DNA of 64,000 nt from assembly GCA_026874595.1 (NCBI GenBank), contig CM049316.1:3238339-3302338 (forward strand), read 5' to 3'. A program made the translations under genes and the position numbers. This DNA comes from Sipunculus nudus. Lineage: Eukaryota > Annelida > Sipuncula > Golfingiida > Sipunculidae. How positions within the stretch are numbered: the stretch's first letter is position 1; each line of letters opens with the position of its first letter. Shown in pieces: positions 25,501 to 38,900 of the stretch. The notes under the pieces were generated by a model. The model saw nothing but the letters and a program-made list of their open reading frames with translations. It searched no databases and was not told the DNA's origin.

Positions 25501-28500
25501 AACTAGCTGCTTGTCAGTTTCTGGACACAGTTCTTATAACCTAAAGAAACTAACTGCTTGTCAGTTTCTGGACACAGTTTTTATTACCTAAAGAAACTAA
25601 CTGCTTGTCAGTTTCTGGACACAGTTCTTATTGCCCAAAAGGAACTAACTGCTTGTCAGTTTCTGGACACAGTTCTTAATGCCCAAAACTAGCTGCTTGT
25701 CAGTTTCTGGACACAGTTCTTATTACCTAAAGAAACTAACTGCTTGTCAGTTTCTGGACACAGTTTTTATTACCAAAAGAAACTAACTGCTTGTCAGTTT
25801 CTGGACACAGTTTTTATTACCTAAAGAAACTAGCATGTCAGTTTCTGGACACAGTTCTTATTACCTAAAGTAACTAACTGCTTGTCAGTTTCTGGACACA
25901 ATTCTTATTGCTCAAAGGAACTAGCTCCTTGTCAGTTTCTGGACACAATTCTTAATGCCCAAAGGAACTAGCTCCTTGTCAGTTTCTGGACACAATTCTT
26001 AATGCCCAAAGGAACTAACTGCTTGTCAGTTTCTGGACACAATTCTTATTGCGCAAAGGAACTAGTTGCTTGTCAGTTTCTGGACACAGTCCTTATTACC
26101 TAAAGTAACTAACTGCTTGTCAGTTTCTGGACACAATTCTTTATGCCCAAAGGAACTAGCTGCTTGTCAATTTCTGGACACAGTTCTTATTGCCCAAAAG
26201 GAACTAACTGCTTGTCAGTTTCTGGACACAGTTCTTAATGCCCAAAGGAACTAGCTGCTTGTCAGTTTCTGGACACAGTTCTTATTACCTAAAGAAACTA
26301 ACTGCTTGTCAGTTTCTGGACACAGTTTTTATTACCTAAAGAAACTAACTGCTTGTCAGTTTCTGGACACAGTTCTTATTGCCCAAAAGGAACTAACTGC
26401 TTGCCAGTTTCTGGACACAGTTCTTTTTGCCCAAAGGAACTAGCTGCTTGTCAGTTTCGGGACACAGTTCTTATTACCTAAAGAAACTAACTGCTTGTCA
26501 GTTTCTGGACACAGTTTTTATTACCAAAAGAAACTAACTGCTTGTCAGTTTCTGGACACAGTTTTTATTACCTAAAGAAACTAGCATGTCAGTTTCTGGA
26601 CACAGTTCTTATTACCTAAAGTAACTAACTGCTTGTCAGTTTCTGGACACAATTCTTATTGCTCAAAGGAACTAGCTGCTTGTCAGTTTCAGGACACAAT
26701 TCTTATTGCTCAAAGGAACTAGCTGCTTGTCAGTTTCTGGACACAATTCTTATTGCGCAAAGGAACTAGCTGCTTGTCAGTTTCTGGACACAGTTCTTAT
26801 TACCTAAAGAAACTAAATGCTTGTCAGTTTCTGGACACAGTTCTTAATGCCCAAAGGAACTAGCTGCTTGTCAGTTTCTGGACACAGTTCTTAATGCCCA
26901 AAGGAACTAGCTGCTTGTCAGTTTCTGGAGACAGTTCTTATTGCGCAAAGGAACTAGCTGCTTGTCAGTTTCTGGCCACAGTTCTTATTGCTCAAAGGAA
27001 CTAGCTGCTTGTCAGTTTCTGGACACAATTCTTAATGCCCAAAGGAACTAGCTCCTTGTCAGTTTCTGGACACAATTCTTAATGCCCAAAGGAACTAACT
27101 GCTTGTCAGTTTCTGGACACAATTCTTAATGCCCAAAGGAACTAGCTGCTTGTCAGTTTCTGGACACAATTCTTTTTGCTCAAAGGAACTAGCTGCTTGT
27201 CAGTTTCTGGAGACAGTTCTTATTGCGCAAAGGAACTAGCTGCTTGTCAGTTTCTGGAGACAGTTCTTATTGCGCAAAGGAACTAGCTGCTTGTCAGTTT
27301 CTGGACACAATTCTTAATGCCCAAAGGAACTAGCTCCTTGTCAGTTTCTGGACACAATTCTTAATGCCCAAAGGAACTAACTGCTTGTCAGTTTCTGGAC
27401 ACAATTCTTATTGCGCAAAGGAACTAGCTGCTTGTCAGTTTCTGGACACAGTCCTTATTACCTAAAGTAACTAACTGCTTGTCAGTTTCTGGACACAATT
27501 CTTTATGCCCAAAGGAACTAGCTGCTTGTCAATTTCTGGACACAGTTCTTATTGCCCAAAAGGAACTAACTGCTTGTCAGTTTCTGGACACAGTTCTTAA
27601 TGCCCAAAGGAACTAGCTGCTTGTCAGTTTCTGGACACAGTTCTTATTACCTAAAGAAACTAACTGCTTGTCAGTTTCTGGACACAGTTTTTATTACCTA
27701 AAGAAACTAACTGCTTGTCAGTTTCTGGACACAGTTCTTATTGCCCAAAAGGAACTAACTGCTTGTCAGTTTCTGGACACAGTTCTTAATGCCCAAAGGA
27801 ACTAGCTGCTTGTCAGTTTCTGGACACAGTTCTTATTACCTAAAGAAACTAACTGCTTGTCAGTTTCTGGACACAGTTTTTATTACCAAAAGAAACTAAC
27901 TGCTTGTCAGTTTCTGGACACAGTTTTTATTACCTAAAGAAACTAGCATGTCAGTTTCTGGACACAGTTCTTATTACCTAAAGTAACTAACTGCTTGTCA
28001 GTTTCTGGACACAATTCTTATTGCTCAAAGGAACTAGCTCCTTGTCAGTTTCTGGACACAATTCTTAATGCCCAAAGGAACTAGCTCCTTGTCAGTTTCT
28101 GGACACACTTCTTAATGCCCAAAGGAACTAACTGCTTGTCAGTTTCTGGACACAGTTCTTATTGCTCAAAGGAACTAGCTCCTTGTCAGTTTCTGGACAC
28201 AATTCTTAATGCCCAAAGGAACTAGCTCCTTGTCAGTTTCTGGACACAATTCTTAATGCCCAAAGGAACTAACTGCTTGTCAGTTTCTGGACACAATTCT
28301 TATTGCGCAAAGGAACTAGCTGCTTGTCAGTTTCTGGACACAGTCCTTATTACCTAAAGTAACTAACTGCTTGTCAGTTTCTGGACACAATTCTTTATGC
28401 CCAAAGGAACTAGCTGCTTGTCAATTTCTGGACACAGTTCTTATTGCCCAAAAGGAACTAACTGCTTGTCAGTTTCTGGACACAGTTCTTAATGCCCAAA

Positions 28501-31500
28501 GGAACTAGCTGCTTGTCAGTTTCTGGACACAGTTCTTATTACCTAAAGAAACTACCTGCTTGTCAGTTTCTGGACACAGTTTTTATTACCTAAAGAAACT
28601 AACTGCTTGTCAGTTTCTGGACACAGTTCTTATTGCCCAAAAGGAACTAACTGCTTGCCAGTTTCTGGACACAGTTCTTTATGCCCAAAGGAACTAGCTG
28701 CTTGTCAGTTTCGGGACACAGTTCTTATTACCTAAAGAAACTAACTGCTTGTCAGTTTCTGGACACAGTTTTTATTACCAAAAGAAACTAACTGCTTGTC
28801 AGTTTCTGGACACAGTTTTTATTACCTAAAGAAACTAGCATGTCAGTTTCTGGACACAGTTCTTATTACCTAAAGTAACTAACTGCTTGTCAGTTTCTGG
28901 ACACAATTCTTATTGCTCAAAGGAACTAGCTGCTTGTCAGTTTCAGGACACAATTCTTATTGCTCAAAGGAACTAGCTGCTTGTCAGTTTCTGGACACAA
29001 TTCTTATTGCGCAAAGGAACTAGCTGCTTGTCAGTTTCTGGACACAGTTCTTATTACCTAAAGAAACTAAATGCTTGTCAGTTTCTGGACACAGTTCTTA
29101 ATGCCCAAAGGAACTAGCTGCTTGTCAGTTTCTGGACACAGTTCTTAATGCCCAAAGGAACTAGCTGCTTGTCAGTTTCTGGAGACAGTTCTTATTGCGC
29201 AAAGGAACCAACTGCTTGTCAGTTTCTGGACACAATTCTTATTGCGCAAAGGAACTAGCTCCTTGTCAGTTTCTGGACACAATTCTTAATGCCCAAAGGA
29301 ACTAACTGCTTGTCAGTTTCTGGACACAATTCCGGATATAGTTCGTATTGCTTAAGGTAATAACTGCTTTTTAGTTTCTGGACAAAGTTCTTATTGCCCA
29401 AAAGGAACTTATTGCCTGTCAGCTTCTGGGCTTAGTTTTTATTGTTCAAAGTAACAAATTGCATGTCAGCTTCTGGGCACATTTCTTATTGCCCAAAAGG
29501 AACTAACTGCTTGTTAGTTTCTGGGCACAGTTCTTATTGCCTAAAGGAACTAACTGCTTGAGAGCTTCTGGACAAAATTCTTGTTGCTTTAAGTAACTGA
29601 CTGCTTGTCAGATTCTGGACACAGTTCTTATTGCCTACTTGTAAGTTTCTGGACAAAGTTCTTATGGCCTTAAGGAATTGACTGCTTGTCAGATTCTGGA
29701 CACCGTTATAACTAAGTGCTTGTCAGCTTCATGACACAGTTCTTATTCTTCTAGACACAGTTCCTAATGCCCAAAGGAAATAACTCTTTGTCAGCTTCTG
29801 GAAATGTACGAAGCGCGTAACTTCTGAGCACCTGTATGGCATCTGAAATGCCAAGAATAGAGTTTAGCGTATAAGAGGATGCGAGTCAGAGCTTGGTCAG
29901 TCGTAAAAATTACTTTGTGTGCATATAATCAGAGTTTCATTCACATATAGGACCGTATCAGTATCCGCAGAATTTCAGGAAATATAAGAATTTTTCCAAT
30001 TTGGTTCAGTTACACGCATGGATAACACACAGCGGTTATTGCCAGATAAAGTCGGATTTGGAGGTCACATGACCTTTTGTTGATTTTGCTCCTGAGTGCA
30101 TGTCACGTCACGTTTTGCATTGAATTTTAACAGAAGGATGATGTGGTAATCTCGTGTCTATCTGGTGTAGAATTATCTGTCATTGCCAGACTGCTGCGCT
30201 GAGCATCTTTATGTATAGTTTCATGACACGCGTGGCTGGTTTTCTTTGTGTCACCGCTATACAGTGTACTAACTATATACACTTGACAGGTTATGGAGTA
30301 TTTGCTCTCAATGATTTCGGAGTTTATAATCATTGTTAAGAAAGGCCATGTGGCCATGCAAACTGTGTACATGCAGTATACCTATAAAAGCACTCCGTCC
30401 GATGTTTATATATGCGATGCATGCACGGAAGGCTTTCTGTGGCTATCGATTTTTACATTCTCATAAGTGAAGTTTAAGGGGGTGTACACAAGAACAATTT
30501 ATTTCCTCTTTTGTACACAAGGAAATGTGGCTGAGCAACATGGCTCTTTGCTGAAGTAGTCACAAAGTTGATAAATATAGCGATTGGTTTACGCGAACGT
30601 TCCTTTTCCTCGAAACTTCCTTCATATTTTCTTCTTTTGTCTCATATATATCTATATATGTGTGTGTGTACATTATTACTGTATACTGTATAAAATAGGA
30701 ATGTCTCTCATCTATTGAAAGTATTTCACAAAAATGTTCAAATAAAAATCCACGCAGTTATTTTTCCTATACAAATATATTTACTCAACCAAAAATATCT
30801 TATTTTATTACATATATTATTAATTGCCTGAATATAAATTTAACTGAAATCAGTTTCCCCGAGTGTAATTATATATAGGCCCATTACCTGTAGGTGTCGC
30901 TGTCAGAATGTGGATGAAGATAAGGATGGTATCTTATTACAAGAATTAAAACATCTGTGTTTCAGGATTTATCATGCATGCTCTGTTTAGATTTGATTCC
31001 TGGTGGGACCGAAACGAGGTCCTATACGTCTCTGCAGCCCAACGTCATAATAAGTACATTTGTTGATTATATCCCCGCATTAATAATTATATATACGAGG
31101 AACATGTGCTATACATGGTTTTGAATAAACAGTAAAATATACAGCAAGTCATGAGAGATCTCTCCGTTAATTTTTATTACGTCATTTGTTCTTTGAACCA
31201 TCTATAATTGAAATATATTTAAATAATTAGTCATATCTTCGATTTGATAGGTTTGAAATCAATTTATGTGAAGACATGGTCATCACACACTGATCAGTTT
31301 ACAGTTAATTAATATAGGGTAATTAATGACACGTGGAATAATAACAAAATACGATGTCCTGACACAGAGATAAGGAATTTCTTAGGATGCTGATAATGAA
31401 AGCGGCGGCTGGATAAATATGCAATTTTATCAGTAATTTACCGCAGAATAAGCTCGGATATCATTCTAAGAATTCAGCTAATAAATACTTGTTTTAGTTA

Positions 31501-34500
31501 AAAATATTTCATAATGATAGTTGTCATATATAAGTCATATATAAAATAGAAGAACCCATCATGGTCAGGTATATAGAATTTAAGATACATCCTCACTCCG
31601 TGACTCTTTCGTTTGCGTACATCCAAGACAGCGTATTTGGAGTCATAAGGAATTCCTTTCGTTCAAAGGAAATGATGCATAAAGCACATCCTATGTAGAT
31701 ATACATTGTTATACATCTGACTTTATATCATACACAGATTCCCTGAATGTTTGCATCCTGTCACACCCACGTTATCCTTGGGATAATCCAAACAAAGTTC
31801 AGGTGTGGGTATTTTTTACGGAAAGAGGTGTTCCAGTATCCCCTTTCTTTGCGAAGATGTGATTGTTTTTGTAAAAATATGAACTTAACAGAGCAGCTGC
31901 ACTTTGGTAAAATAATGTGATTTATATGCACTATAATTATTACTTACAACAATGAATGTTATTCTTATGCTGGTGTTTATTTGCTCAATTCGTGTTGTGA
32001 ACGGTTTGGGTTGACATAATGATCCCGATGTTAGGAAAAACTAGGACTGGCAATAAGTGGCTATTTTTACATCGAATATCTAACCAGATTTGATGACCAA
32101 TTATGTAAATAAAATATTATATTTGTAAATTCACTATATTATTAGGTTTATGATGAAAACGATCGCAGAAACGTAATTGCATGTTCACAGATGAAAAACA
32201 TGTACTATAATTTGGTCTGTCAAAGCTTGATTCTTAAACACGAGGCAAGCAATCATGAAAGCAAGTAGATGGATTTTAGATGTCTATAATTATGTCGATC
32301 AGCTGACCTGAACAAGAAAAGGTTTTCACTTTCATAGTGTTTTGGAAAGCATACCACGAGTAACTTTCATTATCTTTGGTCATAAAATCTATTTTGTAAC
32401 ATTAAATTAGACATATAAAAACATTGTAAACCTTACATTCCTTCACGAACCTTGATATAATTCCCATGAAATACAGATAAAAAAGCATGCTTGAAAATTG
32501 ATCTTTCTAAGATATAATAGTTTATGTAGACTTGCATGTTACCCGTTTTTGGTTTGAAACTTCGGCCTGGTCTGTCTGGAACGGGCTTTCCATGCGCCGA
32601 GTTCACTCACTCTTTACACAGGTGTATAGTTTTTTTTTTTATAGATGGCACTGCGAGAGACCGCGAAATTTCCCAAAATGATGTCAAATCTTCATGTACC
32701 ATGTGACATGAGAAGGTCTTAGTATCGTCTAAAAATCATAAAATGTTCATTTTACATAAAATATGTTAACTACCAGGTCATTGCTATAACCACCTTGTGA
32801 CAAAAATGTGTTCTTTACAAATTCATTCTTCATTAAGAAAAAAGTAGCATTTTGAATAACCTTTCATCCCCTTGTGGGATGTAAACAGAATCACATGTAA
32901 AACCCAGAGACACCCAACATTCTTCAATCAATGATAGAGTGGCATGGAGTTAAGACTTGATTGACATCTAGGGTTGTGACCTCCGCTGAGCATGAACACT
33001 GATTATCTTGATAAGCTGGTCCCTGTTTATTGACAAATAATCTGTGCAACCCAGGGTGGCCAGGTGACAAATTTTCTATAGTGGACATACACTGCACATG
33101 TGACCAGGCATAACTTCGCCTTCTTATGAGTCTTACAGTTAAATATAGACATTGGTATTAAAATCACTTTTATCATTCATAATGAATGGTAAATAGAAAT
33201 TCAAGATGGAGGGAACAAAATCAGATCATGATATAGGTTCATGTTTTAAAACTGTCACTTGCATTCACGGATAAACCATGCTCCTAGGACAAAATTAATC
33301 ATCCAAATGATTTTTTCTTTTTCTGATAACAGAAAATTTTAACAGTAACAGGATTTCAGTTGATAACACCATTCTCAGAGTGATATTTCTGACAAACTAA
33401 AAGGAATAAATCTTTCACATTTTGCACATATGTTTGAAAGAATGTAATCTGAAACGCATTTATTTTTGTTTTTCGATATCTTATTTTATAAAACTCTTTC
33501 ATGCCATTTTAACAAAGAATCATTTTGTCAAACAATAGAATTTAAATACAAGAAAGATTATAAATAAGCAATGAAAACTCTTAAAAAGAGATATTTGTAC
33601 ATATTTTAAGATTATGTCATTGTTTAATCATACTTATTGCTAGATGTGAAATTTATCATGTTTGATCATATAAAATGAAAAGTTTGCTTTAGATTTTTAA
33701 ATATTCAGACCAGCAACAAAGACTGGGTATAGATAGCTAGCTGATGAAATGGAGGATATTATGGAGAATTCAAACATGCATGTATATGTCAAAGATAAGT
33801 TATTTAATATTTATTTTACAACTATACTCATTCAGGGGTTTTCCTTTTCTCCCAATTTAGTTCAGTAATAGTTCCGTATCCTTCAGACAGCAAACGGAAT
33901 AAAGAAATGAACAAATCTTCAATTAGCTGGCTGAGTACTTGTTGCAAGTGGTTATTTTTCGATTTCCTTACACAACCCAGGTTAAGGCATTCTGCCCTAT
34001 GCTGATTTTCTTAATTTCTCAGTTTTCTTAACAGCTAGCAAAAGAATTTGATATTCCTTTTTTTTCTTTTTATTAATCATGACCGTATAATCTGTCTGTC
34101 CATTTTTCTCTAGGGTAATACCGTACTCTCAGTATATCGGTGTATATATATCCCGGTGCACTCATCATAACCAGGGCTCTTGCCAACTGGTACACCACAG
34201 TTATTTGGAAAAACCGTGAGAACTATAGACAAGTAAACCATTAACTGTTCGAGCCTGGGACTTAAAGTAAATCCACAGAAACTACGTTATATACTGCGAA
34301 TATAAAAATACATATGTTAATTATTTATAAAGAAAGACACAGATTGTATTGGAATTCTAATAATCCGTTTGATGGATTTCGTTTGCGACAGTTAACGTGC
34401 AAATATTTGACATACACAAGACAAAGTAAGGTAAAATGCCCAAAAGAATGTCTTACATCATGGCTCTTCAAATGATGACACTAAATTATTTCTGATTTAC

Positions 34501-35887
34501 TTTGCTTAAATTTCTAGGAATTTGTTTAAAATGATAAAAAGAGCACTTTAGATTGTGACAAAAACTATGTTTAAAATATATCCATTACTGAAGATTATAA
34601 ATACATGGAGACCACAGCACCCTTGATATAACATAAAGAGTATAGGAATTTCAATGGATACAGAGACTGACGGATGTGAATGAAATCCAGCGTGTATATA
34701 TAGATAGGTGTTTTCTGCTATATGTCCACAGTACTGAACATATTTGATTTTTGTTAAGATATTCTATTTGACACTTATATAGGTCGTATATATCTGTTCA
34801 TTAAGGTGTTCTAGGAAGAGTAAAACTTGGTGTATATACAGTTCGGAAAATACATGTGATATACCTCCCCACGTTTATACATGTAGAGAGAAGTTATGCA
34901 AGAGCCTTTGTGTGTGCCTTGTCTGACAGACAGTCTTTGATGATCCGTCCTGGGTCCTCAAGTGTGACATTGTTATTAAAATGAGGTGGACAATAATACA
35001 CTAACATATGTATTCATTTTGTAAACACGCGTCATCAATAAACATTCAGGGCCGTTTGAACTTCCTTGTGGTGTACCACCTACCCGCACGTTACCATGCA
35101 TGTATCTTCTAGTTGCCATGTGACCGCATTCATGGTTGCTATGGCGAAAAATGACCGTAGGATGCATGCAGTCGGTCTTTGATTTGTGTGTTTGTCTTCT
35201 GTTCGTTGATGGTGAACATCTTCGTGTGATGAGATCTTAAAATTAAGGAGAGTTTAAATTTTTAAGACATTCATCACTCAGGGTACACACAACTGCATGA
35301 AATGAAAGATTTGTTTATGCAATTTGTGAATTTTTATTAGTGCATTAATTTTAGTATTCATATACACGCATATATTTAAACTATATTTTTCTAGTTTAAA
35401 TACTGAAATTACAAATTATATTTCGATTGTTTCTTGATTATAAGAGCATATCACCAAAGAAAAACATCTTATATGCTGAATAGGCTGAATCCTGGTTAAG
35501 TATGTCTTATTAATAAATAAATAATGATACTGCTTACACTATAAATGTAAATCTTTAAAGACTACTGTCAATGTCTTAAATGGTTTATATTCTTTTTAAT
35601 TAATAATATATGTTAACATTACATCGGTACCTATCATGTAGCATGTGGCATTATGTGGACATTAAACTGGTATGGCCCTGAACGAAGTTTGTTCACCCAC
35701 CTGAATAATCCAACACATTTAAAAGACTAGCCTTTGTAGATAAGGTTTTGTACATTTTAATATATGCTTAACACACGTGTCCCTGTTACTAGCAAGTTTC
35801 GGTGCATATGTGTGGTTTATTTTAGGAGCGATGTTTACCGGGATTACGGGAGTTAACTGCATAAATTAACATAATGACCGAACTGAA

Positions 35888-35948
<61 letters not shown>

Positions 35949-38900
35949 GTTGCTCAACCAGGCTTTCCATATTAACGTCGTATCCATCCCTCCCTCTCTC
36001 TCACACAAACGCGCATACCTAGGTCACATATATAAGGTCACAGGTATACGCCATTTAAGTACACTTGTCTTCGGGTTGTAGGGAAACAGAGATAAGTAAA
36101 TACATAAAGATAAGCCGTGTAGGATGCATATAAGGTCTGGTATGCGGAGACAGGGATAGTCTCCGCAACAATATAAACACTTGCATCTTAATGCAAAAGC
36201 GAAACTACACAATTACTTGTTTAAATCTGCGATGAAATGGAGTGCCTTTTTCCGTAGCATATATGTTTTATATCTGTATGAGAGTTTACCAAGAGTTTGA
36301 CCATACAAGGGCAGAAATATTAAAATCATAATTCTAACGAAATTCAAATTAAGATATTTTAATTATACATAAAACTCACCCAATTTCATTCCTAGATATA
36401 TAGGCGAATTATTATACTTTGGGGACATGTAACCTTTCCAAAGCAGTTGGTGTGTAGTACTGTGTACCACAACCTGAAAGTTAAATTTAAAGGGTCTTTT
36501 TTATCTCCTTCTTATAATAATAACTTCAAAATTAAAGTGTAGTGTTTTTAATTTTCTCAGATGTTTTCCGAAAATTAAAATGTACAAGAACAAGGAACGA
36601 TCATAAAATCCTATTTAAGATGGGGTTTCTGGATTTGTCTCTGACCATGGCTCTACTTTCACTTTTTATAGAGAAAAAATAACATCTCGCGTGAAATGCT
36701 GTCCCTGATGCTTTAATGTCATCAACCATCTTTTCACGCAACATAACAGATAAGTTACGTACCATAAGCTAAAAGCCATATTTTCGACATATGGTGTTTT
36801 GAAAGTTTAGTATTTCTATTTGACGATGGTTTATATGACGTATACAGAAGTCAGTTCGCACAATTTCAATGGTTAAAAACAGTTGCATGGACTCCTTTTG
36901 TAATATGAAATGGGGGAAAATCCTTGCAAGCCATATATCTGAAAAATCTATATGGTGTTCTAGAAGCGCAGTTTAGCAGTTAATTTCCATTACCATGGGT
37001 CCACCATGTAACAGTGGATATACCTGATATCTGTCTCACCTGAATGGGGTCATGTTTAGTGCACATATAGCGTGGCTGTAGGATTGAGAGGGCTGGATTA
37101 TGGGTGTATGCGGGGGCAAGACGCAAACACTGGTATGTTGATGGTCCTCTTCTTGTCCAGAGAGCTATGTCTGTGGTCGTGCAGGGCGACTCGAGTGTTA
37201 CTTTTATCAAGGGCTGGTCAAAGCTCAACAGTTTTGTTGTGAGGTCCTGGTTAGGACTGGGGACAACCGAGTTATTCAGCCGGACACACGACATGTGTTT
37301 ATACAGGGGCGGATCCAAGATTTGAAAATGGAGAAGCGTACGGTTTACAGCAAGGGAATATAAAAAAAAACACATTTCGCCCTTTAAAACAAATCGGAGA
37401 AAACACTGCAAAAAGTTAATATCTGCTAGTAAGGCCTCCTCTGGATCCTTCATTGGTATCAGCCTGTCCATAAACAGAACCATCATAAAACCATACGATT
37501 TCCCCAAGTCAGTGTAAGGATCTTTTTTGTTGATTCTTATAGACAGACAAGAAAATTGTGCAATTATTATAATAACCTTATTGCCAAATAAGGCCTCCTC
37601 TGGATCCTTCACTGGTGTTAACAGCCTGTCCATAAACAGAACCATCATAAAACCATACGATTTCTCCAAGTCAGTGTAAGGATCTTTTTTGTTGATTCTT
37701 ATAGACAGACAAGAAAATTGTGCGATTATTATAATAACCTTATTGCCAAATAACACCCTTTTATATAGATATTTATAACATCCGCATGATTTAAGATCGA
37801 TTTGATAAACCCAGATTGTCAATACTCAGCGCCAAACCCGATTTTGTACAATACCTATTAAATACCGAGCTCATTACACGGTTCCTTGATTGGCAGTCGT
37901 GTTTTAAAGTTTTACACGCGTAAAAGTTTCTTCACTCTATCCAACAATCTTTATTAAGCCCCATAAGTTGACTTATAGACCTTTCAGTACCAGAAAAATA
38001 AACATTTGGGCATTTGCTTGTTCTCTCTTTCATGATGATAGGGTTTACATGCGTTCCACCTCAAGGTCAAATGCCTTACAAGTCTCCATGGAGAGGCCAT
38101 GATCGCGGAAAACTGAAAAATGTTATTGTCATTGTTATGACCATATATTCTCCTTCCACAATAGGTAATGATTCTTCATAATTCAATATGTGGTAGTGTA
38201 ATTTAGTTATTTTAGATTCCTTTATATTATGTGTCCAAGAACAAACACAAGTGCACAAGAGTACAATAGCTGCGCCTTTGCCCTGATTCAAATGAAGTTA
38301 ACAACAGTGATCCTCGGCCTTCATACCTACACATGCCGTAAACTATCACATCTAGCAGGATATTCTGATATATTAGTGTGGTCATAAGTATTGCACAGAA
38401 GCATAAAATGCGACACTGAAGAAGCAATACAAAATCACTTCATACTATTATCTCTAAAGAGTGTACATACGATAGGGCACGGACAAGTTATATTTACTAC
38501 CCGTTGATAATAAAACTTCATTCTAATTTTTATGACTTCAGTGTGTTTTACCTTACGGGCTATATATATGCTTAAATGTACAGTGTTTACGCACATATAT
38601 GCATGGCGCTTGTCGGCGTCTCCTGATTATACGCAGTTAACATTAAGCCTACTCTCAATTTTTTATTTATTTTAATTAATTTGTGGTTGATTCTATCATA
38701 ATAAAATGGGGGGAATCAGAAATATATGTCTTATAATAAATGTATCATTCTAGGTAAAAAGTCTGGTGGACATCGTGCATTCCTTAACTAAATGTGTCTT
38801 ATTTGTCTTGTGAATTTTTTCGCAAGCAGGGAAACTGTATTTTCTTCAAAATATTACTGATCATTATAAATTAGGACCTTTTTTTCCCTTTAATATATTT

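Noticed and set aside
24445-26254. Short frames on both strands inside the 47-bp minisatellite (for example repeats of L-C-P-E-T-D-K-Q-L-V)
   Set aside because: The unit length is not a multiple of three and frames break after one to three units; no splice or start context.
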